A stretch of DNA of 64,000 bases from Leisingera caerulea DSM 24564 (GTDB lineage Bacteria; Pseudomonadota; Alphaproteobacteria; Rhodobacterales; Rhodobacteraceae): contig NZ_KI421513.1 in NCBI RefSeq assembly GCF_000473325.1, forward strand, positions 1,993,217 through 2,057,216. Direction: 5' to 3'. The position numbers and the translations under genes were made by a program. The notes under the pieces were generated by a model. It saw only the letters and a program-made list of their open reading frames with translations, ran no database searches and was not told the DNA's origin. How positions within the stretch are numbered: the stretch's first letter is position 1; each line of letters starts with the position of its first letter. Positions 56,014 to 64,000 of the stretch are shown piece by piece.

Positions 56014-56229
56014 TCAAACTCCTAGCACCGATCCTGGGATCAAACCTGTCTGTTCCACCACCGCGAGTACAAGGCCGGCACTAGAGTTGGATTCTATCTG
56101 CACGAGCCGGCAGTCGGCCGCCCAGTCGATCCTCGCGGTTGGATCCAGCGCATGAACGTTCCGGGCGAGTTGGCCGTAGTCCGCCTCGCCCGTATAAAAA
56201 GGGACATCAATGATCAGCTTCCGGTTCAT
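56014..56229 (-). CDS. HMA-fold-like small protein without CxxC
   Basis: A 71-aa protein starting MNRKLIIDVPF. The order of segments (strand, helix YGQLARNVHALDP, strand ARIDWAADCRLVQIES, helix SSAGLVLAVVEQTGL) is that of heavy-metal-associated domains, but the CxxC metal loop is absent (FYTGEADY in its place). A CueR-type promoter stands right before it, with little or no leader. It may be a metal-chaperone relative that lost or replaced its ligand site. Family assignment is tentative. Confidence 0.55.
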   Translation of the reverse strand: MNRKLIIDVPFYTGEADYGQLARNVHALDPTARIDWAADCRLVQIESNSSAGLVLAVVEQTGLIPGSVLGV

Positions 56230-56237
56230 TGACAGAC

Positions 56238-56268
56238 ACAATGCAGCTTTCCGGCGCTGGAGTGTCAA
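56238..56268 (-). promoter_or_regulatory. MerR/CueR-type promoter before the HMA-like gene
   Basis: Minus strand: TTGACA (56263-56268), 19-bp spacer containing the dyad CTCCAGC-GC-CGGAAAG, then CATTGT (56238-56243). A long spacer with a centred dyad is the form read by MerR-family metal regulators, and CTCCAGC..GGAAAG resembles copper (CueR) operators. Confidence 0.5.
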
Positions 56269-56627
56269 GACTTATCCGGTACGGTACAAGAGCTGCGCCA
56301 CGTCTATTACAACGGTCTGCGTGTCAATCGGCATGATGTCGGGACGCGTCATAGGCATTCAAAATGGCTCTGAATCGATTTTGGCACAACTACCCCGTCT
56401 CTAAGGTCAGAATACTTGAACGAGCCGTGACTTGAACACGCCGATATTCGCCCTGCCATCGAAGCCACCGCGTGGCGCAATGGGCCGAAATCTGCCATTC
56501 AACTTCTCTGTCAGAAACCTCCATGTGATGAACTGATCAGTTTTCCCTACCCACGGAGGCCTTGCCAGGTTGGGACAGTAAGCAAAAATAGCTCGGTCCA
56601 GAAATCTACGCTGGCCTCAGAAACCCC
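56269..56627. other. Intergenic region, no gene seen
   Basis: No credible ORF; the two MerR-type promoters lie at its ends. Confidence 0.5.
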
Positions 56628-56657
56628 TTGACCCTTTAGTAGCTGTAGCTCTTATCG
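56628..56657 (+). promoter_or_regulatory. MerR-type (Pb/Cd/Zn-like) promoter before L,D-transpeptidase
   Basis: TTGACC (56628-56633), then CTTTAGTAGCTGTAG within an 18-bp spacer, then TTATCG. It resembles PbrR/CadR/ZntR promoters (TTGACYCTWTAGTARCT...AG). About 50 bp before the L,D-transpeptidase ATG. Confidence 0.5.
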
Positions 56658-56706
56658 GAGTGGGGTAATTTGAAGCAATCAAAGGGCACAGGAGAAAATC
56701 TCAGAT

Positions 56707-57372
56707 ATGATTACGAGACGCCATTTTGTCGCAAGTTCGTCAGCACTGTTCTCTACTGCAATCGCAGAACCGGTGTGGGCCGGATCTTGGCCGACTGCCA
56801 CACAGAAGGCAAATTGGGACGCTCAAATCACACCGCCAAACTATGATCCGGCAACGTCTAATCCATGGGGGCTGCACCAACGTTTCCTTCCCACCCGGGT
56901 CGTTGCAAACGACGGGTTGGTGCCGGGGGACATCCATGTCGATGCCATTGCGAGATACCTTTACCACATTGAAGAGGGGGGAACTGCCATGCGCTATGGT
57001 GTGGCCATAGCCCGTGGCAATTTGTACGAACCTGGCACTTACACCATCCGGCGAAAAGTTGAGTGGCCGCATTGGACGCCTACTCAATCCATGATCGAAC
57101 GCGACCCGGAGGCCTATTCCCAGTATGCAGACGGGCAGGAACCAGGCCCCAAGAACGCGCTAGGTTCCCGCGCTCTCTATTTGTTTGTTGGAAACCGCGA
57201 TACCTACCTGCGTATTCATGGAACGCCTTGGCCGCGTTCGATCGGTGGCAGGGCGAGTTCAGGATGCGTCCGCATGGTTATGGCGCATATCAACGATCTC
57301 TACCCAAACGTGGAAACCGGCTCGACGGCCTATCTGTATGAGGCCGAAGACGGCATCACTTCACGGAGTTGA
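56707..57372 (+). CDS. L,D-transpeptidase (YkuD), Tat-exported
   Basis: A 221-aa periplasmic enzyme: Tat-like start (TRRHFVASSSALF), cleavage near VWA-G, YkuD core with His171 (IHGTPWP) and nucleophile Cys187 (SSGCVRM). It cross-links peptidoglycan or attaches proteins to it. AGGAGA before the ATG. The metal-type promoter upstream suggests induction by metal stress; wall cross-linking under copper or zinc stress is known for other bacteria. Confidence 0.88.
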   Translation: MITRRHFVASSSALFSTAIAEPVWAGSWPTATQKANWDAQITPPNYDPATSNPWGLHQRFLPTRVVANDGLVPGDIHVDAIARYLYHIEEGGTAMRYGVAIARGNLYEPGTYTIRRKVEWPHWTPTQSMIERDPEAYSQYADGQEPGPKNALGSRALYLFVGNRDTYLRIHGTPWPRSIGGRASSGCVRMVMAHINDLYPNVETGSTAYLYEAEDGITSRS

Positions 57373-57393
57373 GGGGGAGGTTGGTGACCTAAT

Positions 57394-57666
57394 CTATGCG
57401 TTTGGTTTCGAACAGATCGGGTTTCCCGCCGTTGTTCTAAGCGGCAGCAACGTGGTTTCAACTGGCCCGCTATGCTCATACCAGTAGCAGCCGTCTTCAG
57501 GCAGAAGCCGTGCAGACGCAAGATTTTGTCCCGGAGCCGCGAGATCAACGACGGCGTCAGGCACGTTTCCGACCCGCGTTGCGGCGTTGCCGGAGACACT
57601 AGTAGAGGAAGAACATCCTGCCAGAATTAGCATTGTGGCCACGATTGCCGCATTTCGTTTCTGCAT
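57394..57666 (-). CDS. Small lipoprotein
   Basis: A 90-aa protein with lipobox LAGC near residue 17 (MLILAGCSSS); mature part about 70 residues with two further Cys (EDGCYWYEHSG; NPICSKPNA) and a pattern (PEDGCYWYEHSGPVETTLLPL) seen in small periplasmic proteins. AGAGG before the ATG at 57666. Function unknown. Convergent with the L,D-transpeptidase gene. Confidence 0.7.
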   Translation of the reverse strand: MQKRNAAIVATMLILAGCSSSTSVSGNAATRVGNVPDAVVDLAAPGQNLASARLLPEDGCYWYEHSGPVETTLLPLRTTAGNPICSKPNA

Positions 57667-57799
57667 CTGAACCTCTGCCGTTTGCTTTTTTGTTTCCCGT
57701 CGGCAATCTGGCATACGGTATGTTTCGCCACAAGCCAGAGGTCGGACCCTCGCATTTACGGCGCATTTGAGCGTCTAGCGAAAAAACGCGTTTGACCAC

Positions 57800-57830
57800 T
57801 TGAAGCTCTAGGTGCTGTAGGAATTAGGTT
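57800..57830 (+). promoter_or_regulatory. MerR-type promoter before the P-type ATPase
   Basis: TTGAAG (57800-57805), exactly 19 bp containing CTCTAG-GTGC-TGTAGG, then TAGGTT (57825-57830). Overlong spacer with centred dyad, typical of CadR/ZntR/PbrR-controlled metal-export ATPases. 32 bp before the ATG. Confidence 0.6.
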
Positions 57831-57862
57831 CGAAGGATCTCGTCGAATCTGAAGGTCCGCCT

Positions 57863-60214
57863 ATGCCGCTCGAAACCCGCCGTAACGATGACAATAGCAC
57901 CTGCACGCAGGATCATGAATCTGCCTGCTGCGGCGGTGCTTCAACCTGCGGGGACATTGGTCCGGCAGGCCCGCCCCCTGCTAACGGGCGCAGTTTCCAG
58001 GTCTCCGGACTCGATTGCGCCGAAGAGGTGGCAATTCTGAACCGGGCCGTGGGTCCGAGTGTGGGCGGAACCGAGCACCTGGCGTTTGACGTGATCAACG
58101 GACGCATGACGATCCTTGATACCGCAATAGCACTATCCGACTCCGAGGTCACCAAGTTGGTCGCTAGTACCGGGATGAGTGCGAAGCCCTGGGACGTCAA
58201 GAACGCAGCGAAGGATCAGGCAGCGCATCTGGCACGTCAATGGCGCTTCACCGCGTTGAGTGGCGGATTTTGGGCAGCAGGTTTCCTCTACCACATCGTC
58301 GAGACCGGTATGAGCGGGGCTATAGGGCTGTTCGCTGGTCATGGGGAGGGACCGATGCCGATGGCCGAAGCCGGACTCTTCGCGGTTGCGATCCTCTTTG
58401 GCGTCTGGCTCGTCGCTCCCAAGGCGTGGTCCTCAGCGCGGCGGTTCTCGCCCGACATGAACCTCCTGATGGTCGTCGCCGTGGCCGGCGCCATCGGCCT
58501 TGGCGAATTCTTCGAGGCCGCGACGGTCGCCTTTTTCTTCTCGCTTTCGCTTTATCTCGAAAACTGGAGTGTCGGCCGGGCGAGGAACGCAGTTTCGGCG
58601 CTGCTGGACCTCGCGCCCCCCACGGCAAGGGTGCTTTATGACGATGGATCGGAAGCGGAGGTTCCAGCGTCCGCGGTAGCTGTAAATGCAAAATTCATTG
58701 TGCGCGGCGGCGACCGCATTCCGCTTGACGGTGAAGTCGTAGGGGGAGCGGGTGCTGTTGATCAGGCCCCCATTACCGGTGAAAGCGCTCTGGTGCCAAA
58801 GGAACCGGGCGACGAAGTCTATGCCGGCACCATCAACGGTGAAGGCACTCTTACTGTGCGGGCAACGAAGAAGGCATCGGACACAGTGCTTTCGAAAATC
58901 ATACGCATGGTTGGCGACGCGCATTCCCGCCGCGCTCCTGTGGAACAGTGGGTGGCGAAGTTCGCGCGGATATACACGCCGGTAGTCATGGCACTGGCAA
59001 TCGCTCTCGCGGTTCTTCCGCCACTTGCTGGCGGCGCATGGGGCTTCTGGTTCTACAATGCTCTGGTGCTCCTGGTCATCGCCTGCCCCTGTGCGCTGGT
59101 GATTTCGACGCCTGTCTCGATCGTTGCGGCGCTGGCCTCTTCGGCGCGGGCGGGCGTGCTGATCAAGGGCGGCGCCTATGTCGAGGCACCTGGCCGCACG
59201 ACGGCGCTGGCCTTGGACAAGACCGGAACGATCACCGAGGGCCGACCGGAGGTTGCGGCAATCCATCCGCTTGGAATGGTGGAGGCGCGGGACCTGCTTG
59301 CGCTGGCGTCTTCGCTGGAGATGCGCTCCTCGCACCCGCTAGCGCGCGCTATCCTCGAGCGCGCCGGGCGGGACGCCGTTTCAGTAGCCGCTGCGGAGGA
59401 TACCCGCACGGTGCCGGGGCGAGGGCTCGAAGGTCGCATGGGTGACCGGCCCGTCTGGCTTGGTTCTGACCGGTTCGCCGCGGAGAAAGGTTTTGGGGAT
59501 GCCATTCCTGATGAGTTGCGGGACCGGATCGAAGGGGCGGGGGCGACGCTGGTCGCGTTGGGCGACGAGACGGGCGTGTTGGGCGTTCTTGAACTGCGCG
59601 ACCGGATCAGGCCTGACGCCAAAGGCATCGTCTCTCGATTGCACGCACAGGGTGTCAACACCGTTGTCATGCTAACTGGCGACAACGAGCGCACGGCGCG
59701 CGCGGTAGCAGCCGAAGTCGGTATCGACGAGGTTCGCGCTGAACTGCTGCCAGAAGACAAGGTAACCGCCATCGAGGAACTGGTGGACAGCCATTCGGTT
59801 GTTGCCATGATTGGGGACGGCGTAAACGATGCCCCCGCCATGGCGCGGGCGCATTACGGCATCGCCATGGGCGCCGTAGGCTCGGACGCGGCCATCGAGA
59901 CGGCGGACATCGCGCTGATGACAGATGACATCGCCAAGGTGCCGTGGCTGATTGCCCATTCGCGCCGCACGATGAGCATCATCCGCCAGAATATCGGCCT
60001 TTCGTTAGCGACGAAAACCGCCTTTGTCGTGGCGACTGCATTCGGAATGGCCTCGATGTGGGGGGCCATTGCTGCGGACGCGGGTGTGTCGTTGCTGGTG
60101 GTGGCCAATGCGCTGCGGCTTCTGAACGCGGACGGCCGCCACAAGTCGCCGCCGGAAGGCGGCGAGCCAGCAGGTGAACAAATGGCGAAGGGCGCTTTGG
60201 CACATGGTCATTGA
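57863..60214 (+). CDS. Heavy-metal P-type ATPase (Zn/Cd/Pb exporter, ZntA/CadA type)
   Basis: A 783-aa P1B ATPase. The N-terminus is Cys-rich (CTQDHESACCGG), then a degenerate HMA domain with a single Cys (GLDCAEEV). Catalytic parts: CPC in TM6 (Cys408-Pro-Cys410), phosphorylation Asp452 in DKTGTI, HP motif SSHPLARAI, GDGVNDAPA (Asp652). The Cys-Pro-Cys motif and a C-terminal Asp (IAADAGVSLLVVANALRLL; DxGxxxxxxxNxxR) mark the Zn/Cd/Pb subgroup (P1B-2). Exports the metal from cytoplasm to periplasm. A MerR-type promoter lies upstream; the regulator itself is not in the window. Confidence 0.93.
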   Translation: MPLETRRNDDNSTCTQDHESACCGGASTCGDIGPAGPPPANGRSFQVSGLDCAEEVAILNRAVGPSVGGTEHLAFDVINGRMTILDTAIALSDSEVTKLVASTGMSAKPWDVKNAAKDQAAHLARQWRFTALSGGFWAAGFLYHIVETGMSGAIGLFAGHGEGPMPMAEAGLFAVAILFGVWLVAPKAWSSARRFSPDMNLLMVVAVAGAIGLGEFFEAATVAFFFSLSLYLENWSVGRARNAVSALLDLAPPTARVLYDDGSEAEVPASAVAVNAKFIVRGGDRIPLDGEVVGGAGAVDQAPITGESALVPKEPGDEVYAGTINGEGTLTVRATKKASDTVLSKIIRMVGDAHSRRAPVEQWVAKFARIYTPVVMALAIALAVLPPLAGGAWGFWFYNALVLLVIACPCALVISTPVSIVAALASSARAGVLIKGGAYVEAPGRTTALALDKTGTITEGRPEVAAIHPLGMVEARDLLALASSLEMRSSHPLARAILERAGRDAVSVAAAEDTRTVPGRGLEGRMGDRPVWLGSDRFAAEKGFGDAIPDELRDRIEGAGATLVALGDETGVLGVLELRDRIRPDAKGIVSRLHAQGVNTVVMLTGDNERTARAVAAEVGIDEVRAELLPEDKVTAIEELVDSHSVVAMIGDGVNDAPAMARAHYGIAMGAVGSDAAIETADIALMTDDIAKVPWLIAHSRRTMSIIRQNIGLSLATKTAFVVATAFGMASMWGAIAADAGVSLLVVANALRLLNADGRHKSPPEGGEPAGEQMAKGALAHGH

Positions 60215-60277
60215 TTTGGTGCCGGCCCTTCAACTAGGGTTGTGGTAACAAGCCGTCAATAATGGCACCGAGCAGCG

Positions 60278-60787
60278 ATGATCAACAGAATCCCGAGACG
60301 CAGAATTCTACTGGGCGGCATTGCCGTCCTCCTATCCGGCTGTGCAAGCAAGTTCCGTAGTTATACCGGGCCCGAAGTTACCCGTTTGCGGCTCTACAAA
60401 TCAGAACGTTTGCTTGTTCTGGATGGCGCTGAGGGTGTTTTGCGCACCTACCCGGTCGGGCTGGGGTTTGCACCGGAAGGTCATAAGCAATTTGAGGGGG
60501 ATGGACGAACACCCGAAGGCGCCTACCTCATTGACCGGCGCAATCCTGACAGTCTGTTCCACCTCTCCATCGGCATCTCTTATCCAAACGAGGCGGACAT
60601 CGCATTTGCAGCGGCGCAAGACAAATCTCCGGGTGGTGACATCTTCATCCATGGCGGGCCGCGACGGGGCATTGACCCAATGAACAAACGCGACTGGACC
60701 GCAGGCTGTATCTCTGTGTCCGACCGCCAGATCGAAGAGGTCTATGCAATGGTGCGGGACGGGACGCCCATCGAAATATATGCATAG
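60278..60787 (+). CDS. L,D-transpeptidase lipoprotein-like (YkuD)
   Basis: A 169-aa enzyme with an N-terminal membrane/lipoprotein signal (LLSGCAS lipobox) and a YkuD domain (LGFAPEGHKQFEGDGRTPEGAYLIDRRNP region; active site IHGGPRRG...DWTAGCISVSD). Second cell-wall cross-linking enzyme in this island, 63 bp after the ATPase, so possibly on the same transcript. Confidence 0.87.
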   Translation: MINRIPRRRILLGGIAVLLSGCASKFRSYTGPEVTRLRLYKSERLLVLDGAEGVLRTYPVGLGFAPEGHKQFEGDGRTPEGAYLIDRRNPDSLFHLSIGISYPNEADIAFAAAQDKSPGGDIFIHGGPRRGIDPMNKRDWTAGCISVSDRQIEEVYAMVRDGTPIEIYA

Positions 60788-61010
60788 ACCGCGCTCGACG
60801 GCGGGCAGTCACGCAAATGGTGCTTGAATTGCGGCATTGAAGGCCGAGATTGCAAACACCATCACGATCACCTCGCAGGCATCGGTATACTCCGTCCGTA
60901 GAAACGAAACCGGTCTGTGATCATCAAGTGATTTGGTTGCAAGGTAGCCTGAACGGCCAGGCGAACAGAGGAATACAGCTCCGTTCTCAGCCCGCGTGCA
61001 ATCGTGCTGA

Positions 61011-61466
61011 TCAGTTGCCGGGGTAACTGGCGTAGACTTCGGTCGAGCCGTCATTGTTGATAAGGAACACATCGTAAGCCTCTCGCCAGCTGCCCTGATC
61101 CATACCAGGCGATCCGAGCGGCATGCCGGGTACGGCAAGACCCACTGCGTCGGGACGCTCGGCAAGGAGCCTGCGAATGTCGGCCGCGGGCACATGCCCC
61201 TCAATTACGTAACCCTCGGTGAGACCTGTGTGGCAAGAAACCATGCGCTGCGGCACACCGTTGTCGAGTTTGAACCGCACGAGCAGCCCTGCGAACATGT
61301 TTTTTCCGCTTGGAACAAACACGCTTTCCCCCAGATGTTCCATCCAAGCGAGGCAGCAACCGCAGCCATTGGTCTTTTTAACCTCAATGGGCGTCGATTG
61401 GGCCAGCACCTGTGCGGCGGGGAGCAGGGCAAGAGCACATGCCAGGGCGGCGATCGGTCGTTTCAT
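61011..61466 (-). CDS. DUF411 periplasmic metal-binding protein
   Basis: A 151-aa exported protein: signal peptide (VLA-QST), then KKTNGCGCCLAWMEH (Cys-rich site), VSCHTG, EGHVPAADIRRLL and VGLAVPGMPLGSPGMD. DUF411 proteins accompany copper-resistance genes and likely bind copper. Start at 61466; its codons overlap or abut the M23 gene stop (TGA at 61469-61471). Last gene of a four-gene minus-strand operon. Confidence 0.9.
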   Translation of the reverse strand: MKRPIAALACALALLPAAQVLAQSTPIEVKKTNGCGCCLAWMEHLGESVFVPSGKNMFAGLLVRFKLDNGVPQRMVSCHTGLTEGYVIEGHVPAADIRRLLAERPDAVGLAVPGMPLGSPGMDQGSWREAYDVFLINNDGSTEVYASYPGN

Positions 61467-61468
61467 GG

Positions 61469-62842
61469 TCAAAGCCTTTCATTGGGGTTCTCGGCGATCA
61501 CGCTGGCAAGCTGCTCCTCCAGCCTGGCGCGTGCCGCCCTCAGGCGTGTAAGCGCCGCTGTGTCCGGTGTTGCACGCCTGGTGGCCTCGGCGAGCCGGTC
61601 ATCGGAGAGCGGGTCAGTGGGCCGGCCGTCTACGCGCACCTCGTAATGCAGATTGGGGCCGGTCGCAGTGCCCGTCGCGCCGATCCGGCCAATGGTATCC
61701 CCGGCCGACACGCGTTGACCCTCAGCAAGGCCTTCGGGCACGGCGCTGAGATGAGCATATCGGGTCAGTGTGTCCGCACCATGGGCAATCTCGACAACAC
61801 GGCCATAGCCACCGCGCCATCCAATAAACGCAATACTTCCGGGCGCAGTGGCGCGGACAGGCGTTCCACGCGCTGCAGCAAAGTCCACACCAGTGTGCAT
61901 GCGGACATTGCCAAAGACCGGGTGCTTGCGGCGGCCGAAGACGGAAGTTAGCCGCGCGCCCTCTACTGGCTGGGAAAAGACACGCAGCACTTCGCCGTCG
62001 AGATAGATTGTAGCCTTGCCGGTTCCATCCTCTGGCCAGGCGATTTCATAGAGAGCGTCTCCAAGGTCCAATGCAGCGAACGAAATTTCGGGCTGGCGGA
62101 CAGCCTTGTTCGCAACCCGCGCCTCGCGCCAGAGAAGGCGCAGCGTCTCGCCGCCGCTCAGTTCGCGCCGGAAATCCACTGTGCCGCCCAGCATTTGCGC
62201 CAGATCGACGGCGAACCGGGCTGGTATCCCGGCATCGTCCAGTGCCCCGAAGATCGAGGTTTCGATCCTGGTCTCGCCAGCAAGGGTCACGATTTCGGGT
62301 TCAGGGGCCACAACCCGGGTGGCGAGCTGCTCTCCAAATAATGCCTCGATCCGTATGCCCTCTTCGACAACAAGGGTCACATTGCGAGGGCTTCCATCTG
62401 TCGTGGATATGACAGTGATTGCGTGACCGGGGCGCAGTCGGCGGAGATCGTATTCTGCGTCAATCGCAAGGGCGATCTCTGCGCGGTCTGTGGCGGCAAG
62501 CCCGGCCTCGGCCAGAACCGCATCAAGCGTCTCGCCCGGAGCTATTTCGCGTGACCATGTGATGAGTGGCGGTTCTATGGCAGTCAGCGGAGCATCGTTC
62601 CTTACCACGGCCGGAAGGAACGGCGGACGAAAGTCCGGCGCACTTCCAGGCCGCGTGCGGGCAAGCCTGTAAGAGGGGCCTTCCACAAACCGAGGCGGTG
62701 TGAGAGGCGCAGGTTCCCAAACGCCAGCCTCGGCTAGGGTCGGCTGAACAGGCGTAGTTGAGTAGGATGTGGCGACCATTGCGACCGCCGCCGAAATCCC
62801 GCTCGTTACCGCCAGCCCGGCCATCAGGCACCTCAACCTCAT
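61469..62842 (-). CDS. M23 (LytM-type) peptidase/septal factor
   Basis: A 457-aa protein: signal anchor (1-25), a LysM/OapA-like region (EIAPGETLDAVLAEAGL, about 100-160), and a C-terminal M23 domain with HTGVDFAAARGTPVRA and HYEVRVDG zinc-site residues. Degrades peptidoglycan cross-bridges. Position between SCO1 and DUF411 genes with overlaps means it is part of the metal operon, which is unusual. Confidence 0.88.
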   Translation of the reverse strand: MRLRCLMAGLAVTSGISAAVAMVATSYSTTPVQPTLAEAGVWEPAPLTPPRFVEGPSYRLARTRPGSAPDFRPPFLPAVVRNDAPLTAIEPPLITWSREIAPGETLDAVLAEAGLAATDRAEIALAIDAEYDLRRLRPGHAITVISTTDGSPRNVTLVVEEGIRIEALFGEQLATRVVAPEPEIVTLAGETRIETSIFGALDDAGIPARFAVDLAQMLGGTVDFRRELSGGETLRLLWREARVANKAVRQPEISFAALDLGDALYEIAWPEDGTGKATIYLDGEVLRVFSQPVEGARLTSVFGRRKHPVFGNVRMHTGVDFAAARGTPVRATAPGSIAFIGWRGGYGRVVEIAHGADTLTRYAHLSAVPEGLAEGQRVSAGDTIGRIGATGTATGPNLHYEVRVDGRPTDPLSDDRLAEATRRATPDTAALTRLRAARARLEEQLASVIAENPNERL

Positions 62843-63465
62843 GTTGCTCCCTCCAGTCTAACTTTCATCGCGCGTCGGATTTTCGGAACTGCGAATTCTC
62901 TCGGTTCGTGGTAGTCGATAGTGCTGACGAAGCGTCCCTCGGCATCGAACAGAAAGACCTTCGCCGTATGGTTCATCGTGTATCTCCCATCTTCGCCAGT
63001 AACCTTCTCATAGGTCGCGCGAAGGCCCTCGATTGCACGCTTGATCTGCGCTTCTGGACCGGTCCAGCCGCGGATCGCCGAATGGAAGTAGCCGACATAC
63101 TCTGCCATAGCGTCGACAGTGTCGCGCTCGGGATCTACCGTGATAAAGATGGTGTTCAGCCGCTCGGCGTCCTCGCCCATCATGTCCAGCCAGCTTGAGA
63201 TGTCCGAGAGCGTCGTGGGGCAGACGTCAGGACAGTAGGTGAAGCCGAAGAATATCATCGACGGGCGCCCGACAAGCGTATCAGGGCCGACTGGCTGCCC
63301 TTTGTGGTCAGTCAGGCGGAAGTCCATCGCCGTAAGCGGCAAGGGCCGCTGGTCCATGGGCTCTGGTGCGCCGGGGCCGTCTACACGCCACCAGCCCAGC
63401 AAGAGTGTCAGGCCAATCGCACCAAATGCCGCCGCGCCATATCCGAGAGCTGAACGCCGCCGCAT
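62839..63465 (-). CDS. SCO1/SenC copper chaperone
   Basis: A 208-aa membrane-anchored thioredoxin-fold protein: N-terminal helix (1-26), copper site FTYCPDVCP (Cys78, Cys82) and His166 (YTMNHTAKV). Delivers copper to the CuA site of cytochrome oxidase or protects against copper stress. ATGA overlap with the M23 gene. Confidence 0.93.
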   Translation of the reverse strand: MRRRSALGYGAAAFGAIGLTLLLGWWRVDGPGAPEPMDQRPLPLTAMDFRLTDHKGQPVGPDTLVGRPSMIFFGFTYCPDVCPTTLSDISSWLDMMGEDAERLNTIFITVDPERDTVDAMAEYVGYFHSAIRGWTGPEAQIKRAIEGLRATYEKVTGEDGRYTMNHTAKVFLFDAEGRFVSTIDYHEPREFAVPKIRRAMKVRLEGAT

Positions 63466-63929
63466 CAGTTTCCCGGGCCGCGCGCTGCGATGCCAAGAAC
63501 CGGCACGTTGACCGTTACCCAGCCACCGTCCGAAAAAACAAGCGAAAGCGGAAAAGTCTCCCCTTCCTTCATCGGGCGCTGAAGTTTCATCAGCATGGCA
63601 TGCAGACCGCCGGGCTCCAGCGCGACGGTCTCTCCTGCCGCAATAGACACGTCACCCGCGGGAGCCATTGAACTGACGCCTTGTTCGTTCGTCGAACTCC
63701 GATGAATTTCAGGCATCATGGCAATATCAGTCTTGATACCTGTCAGTGTGACCGGCTCATCGCCTTCGTTCACTATCTCCATGTAGGCAGCTCCGGGACG
63801 GCTGGTGCCGATAGATGCCCGCGACCAGGCATTCTCGATGCTCACTTGGCCGGAACCGGCCAGCGCGGCGGAGGCGGCGCCGAGTGGCAGCACAAGTGCT
63901 GCAAGGGCAGCATGAAGTACCGGTTTCAT
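63465..63929 (-). CDS. Periplasmic copper chaperone PCuAC
   Basis: A 154-aa exported protein (signal peptide ASA-ALAG) with the H-M-x10-M-x21-H-x-M copper motif: MPEIHRS, SSMAPAG, and GGLHAMLMKL. Passes Cu(I) to SCO1, whose gene overlaps by one base. First gene of the operon within the window. Confidence 0.92.
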   Translation of the reverse strand: MKPVLHAALAALVLPLGAASAALAGSGQVSIENAWSRASIGTSRPGAAYMEIVNEGDEPVTLTGIKTDIAMMPEIHRSSTNEQGVSSMAPAGDVSIAAGETVALEPGGLHAMLMKLQRPMKEGETFPLSLVFSDGGWVTVNVPVLGIAARGPGN

Positions 63930-63956
63930 TTCGCCAGTTTCCTTTCAGATTGTCAC

Positions 63957-64000
63957 TCAGCTATTGGTTGCCGCGACTTCGGCTGCGACCAGCGCGCGCA
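63957..64000 (-). CDS. Possible 3' end of an upstream gene (partial)
   Basis: The minus-strand frame ending RALVAAEVAATNS-stop at 63957 stays open to the window edge, 27 bp before the PCuAC gene. Too short to identify. Confidence 0.3.
   Translation of the reverse strand, partial: RALVAAEVAATNS

Noticed and set aside
60809..61204. 131-codon minus-strand ORF after DUF411
   Set aside because: Overlaps the DUF411 gene in another frame; its end (VIVMVFAISAFNAAIQAPFA) is hydrophobic but has no start signal.

Overview
The window reads as chromosomal DNA from a marine Rhodobacteraceae (roseobacter-type alphaproteobacterium, Ruegeria/Leisingera/Phaeobacter-like). This rests on high GC, an alphaproteobacterial rRNA operon end (23S-5S-tRNA-fMet), a PQQ alcohol dehydrogenase locus, many ATGA-overlapping operons and a DmdA-like demethylase. 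The genus is inferred from gene content only.

1-1.6 kb: end of an rRNA operon. 1.5-11.5 kb: a mobile region. A large serine recombinase ends inside the tRNA-fMet gene. It is followed by a small cargo block (AAA+/M41 protease, zinc-ribbon/GIY-YIG-like protein, a 163-aa protein, a divergent ribbon-helix-helix protein), an IS91-like element and a decayed IS3 transposase. An 83% identical copy of the tRNA/recombinase tail lies at 11.0 kb.

11.7-32.3 kb: a complete PQQ-dependent alcohol oxidation locus. It holds an aldehyde dehydrogenase with DUF779, a LuxR regulator + FIST sensor + hybrid kinase (ErbR/NosP/NahK type), a periplasmic quinoprotein dehydrogenase with the Asp signature of lanthanide enzymes, a PQQ-associated ABC module, cytochrome c550 (PedF), a periplasmic binding protein, ApbE plus a NosR-like flavo/FeS membrane protein, and pqqABCDE. 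A shared box, GACY-N7-WAT, followed 18-19 bp later by a TANGCT-like -10, precedes six of its transcription units and probably marks one regulon.

32.6-38.2 kb: a bactofilin-like membrane protein, decayed integrase and IS3 fragments, four small genes including a Met-rich protein and an AhpD/CMD protein, and a MetF + MTHFR_C pair. 38.7-47.9 kb: a ten-gene liv-type ABC transporter/CoA-catabolism operon with its own TetR; a perfect palindrome sits in the spacer of the first promoter. 48.1-52.8 kb: a DmdA-like THF-dependent demethylase, OsmC, enoyl-CoA hydratase and acyl-CoA ligase, preceded by an Lrp regulator.

53.3-64 kb: a second accessory region that begins at a broken tRNA-Ser(GCU). It carries IS110, a truncated ccdA, an HMA-like protein without CxxC, two L,D-transpeptidases, a Zn/Cd/Pb P-type ATPase, and a PCuAC-SCO1-M23-DUF411 operon. 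Three MerR/CueR-type promoters are visible without any merR-type gene in view, so this looks like a metal homeostasis island.
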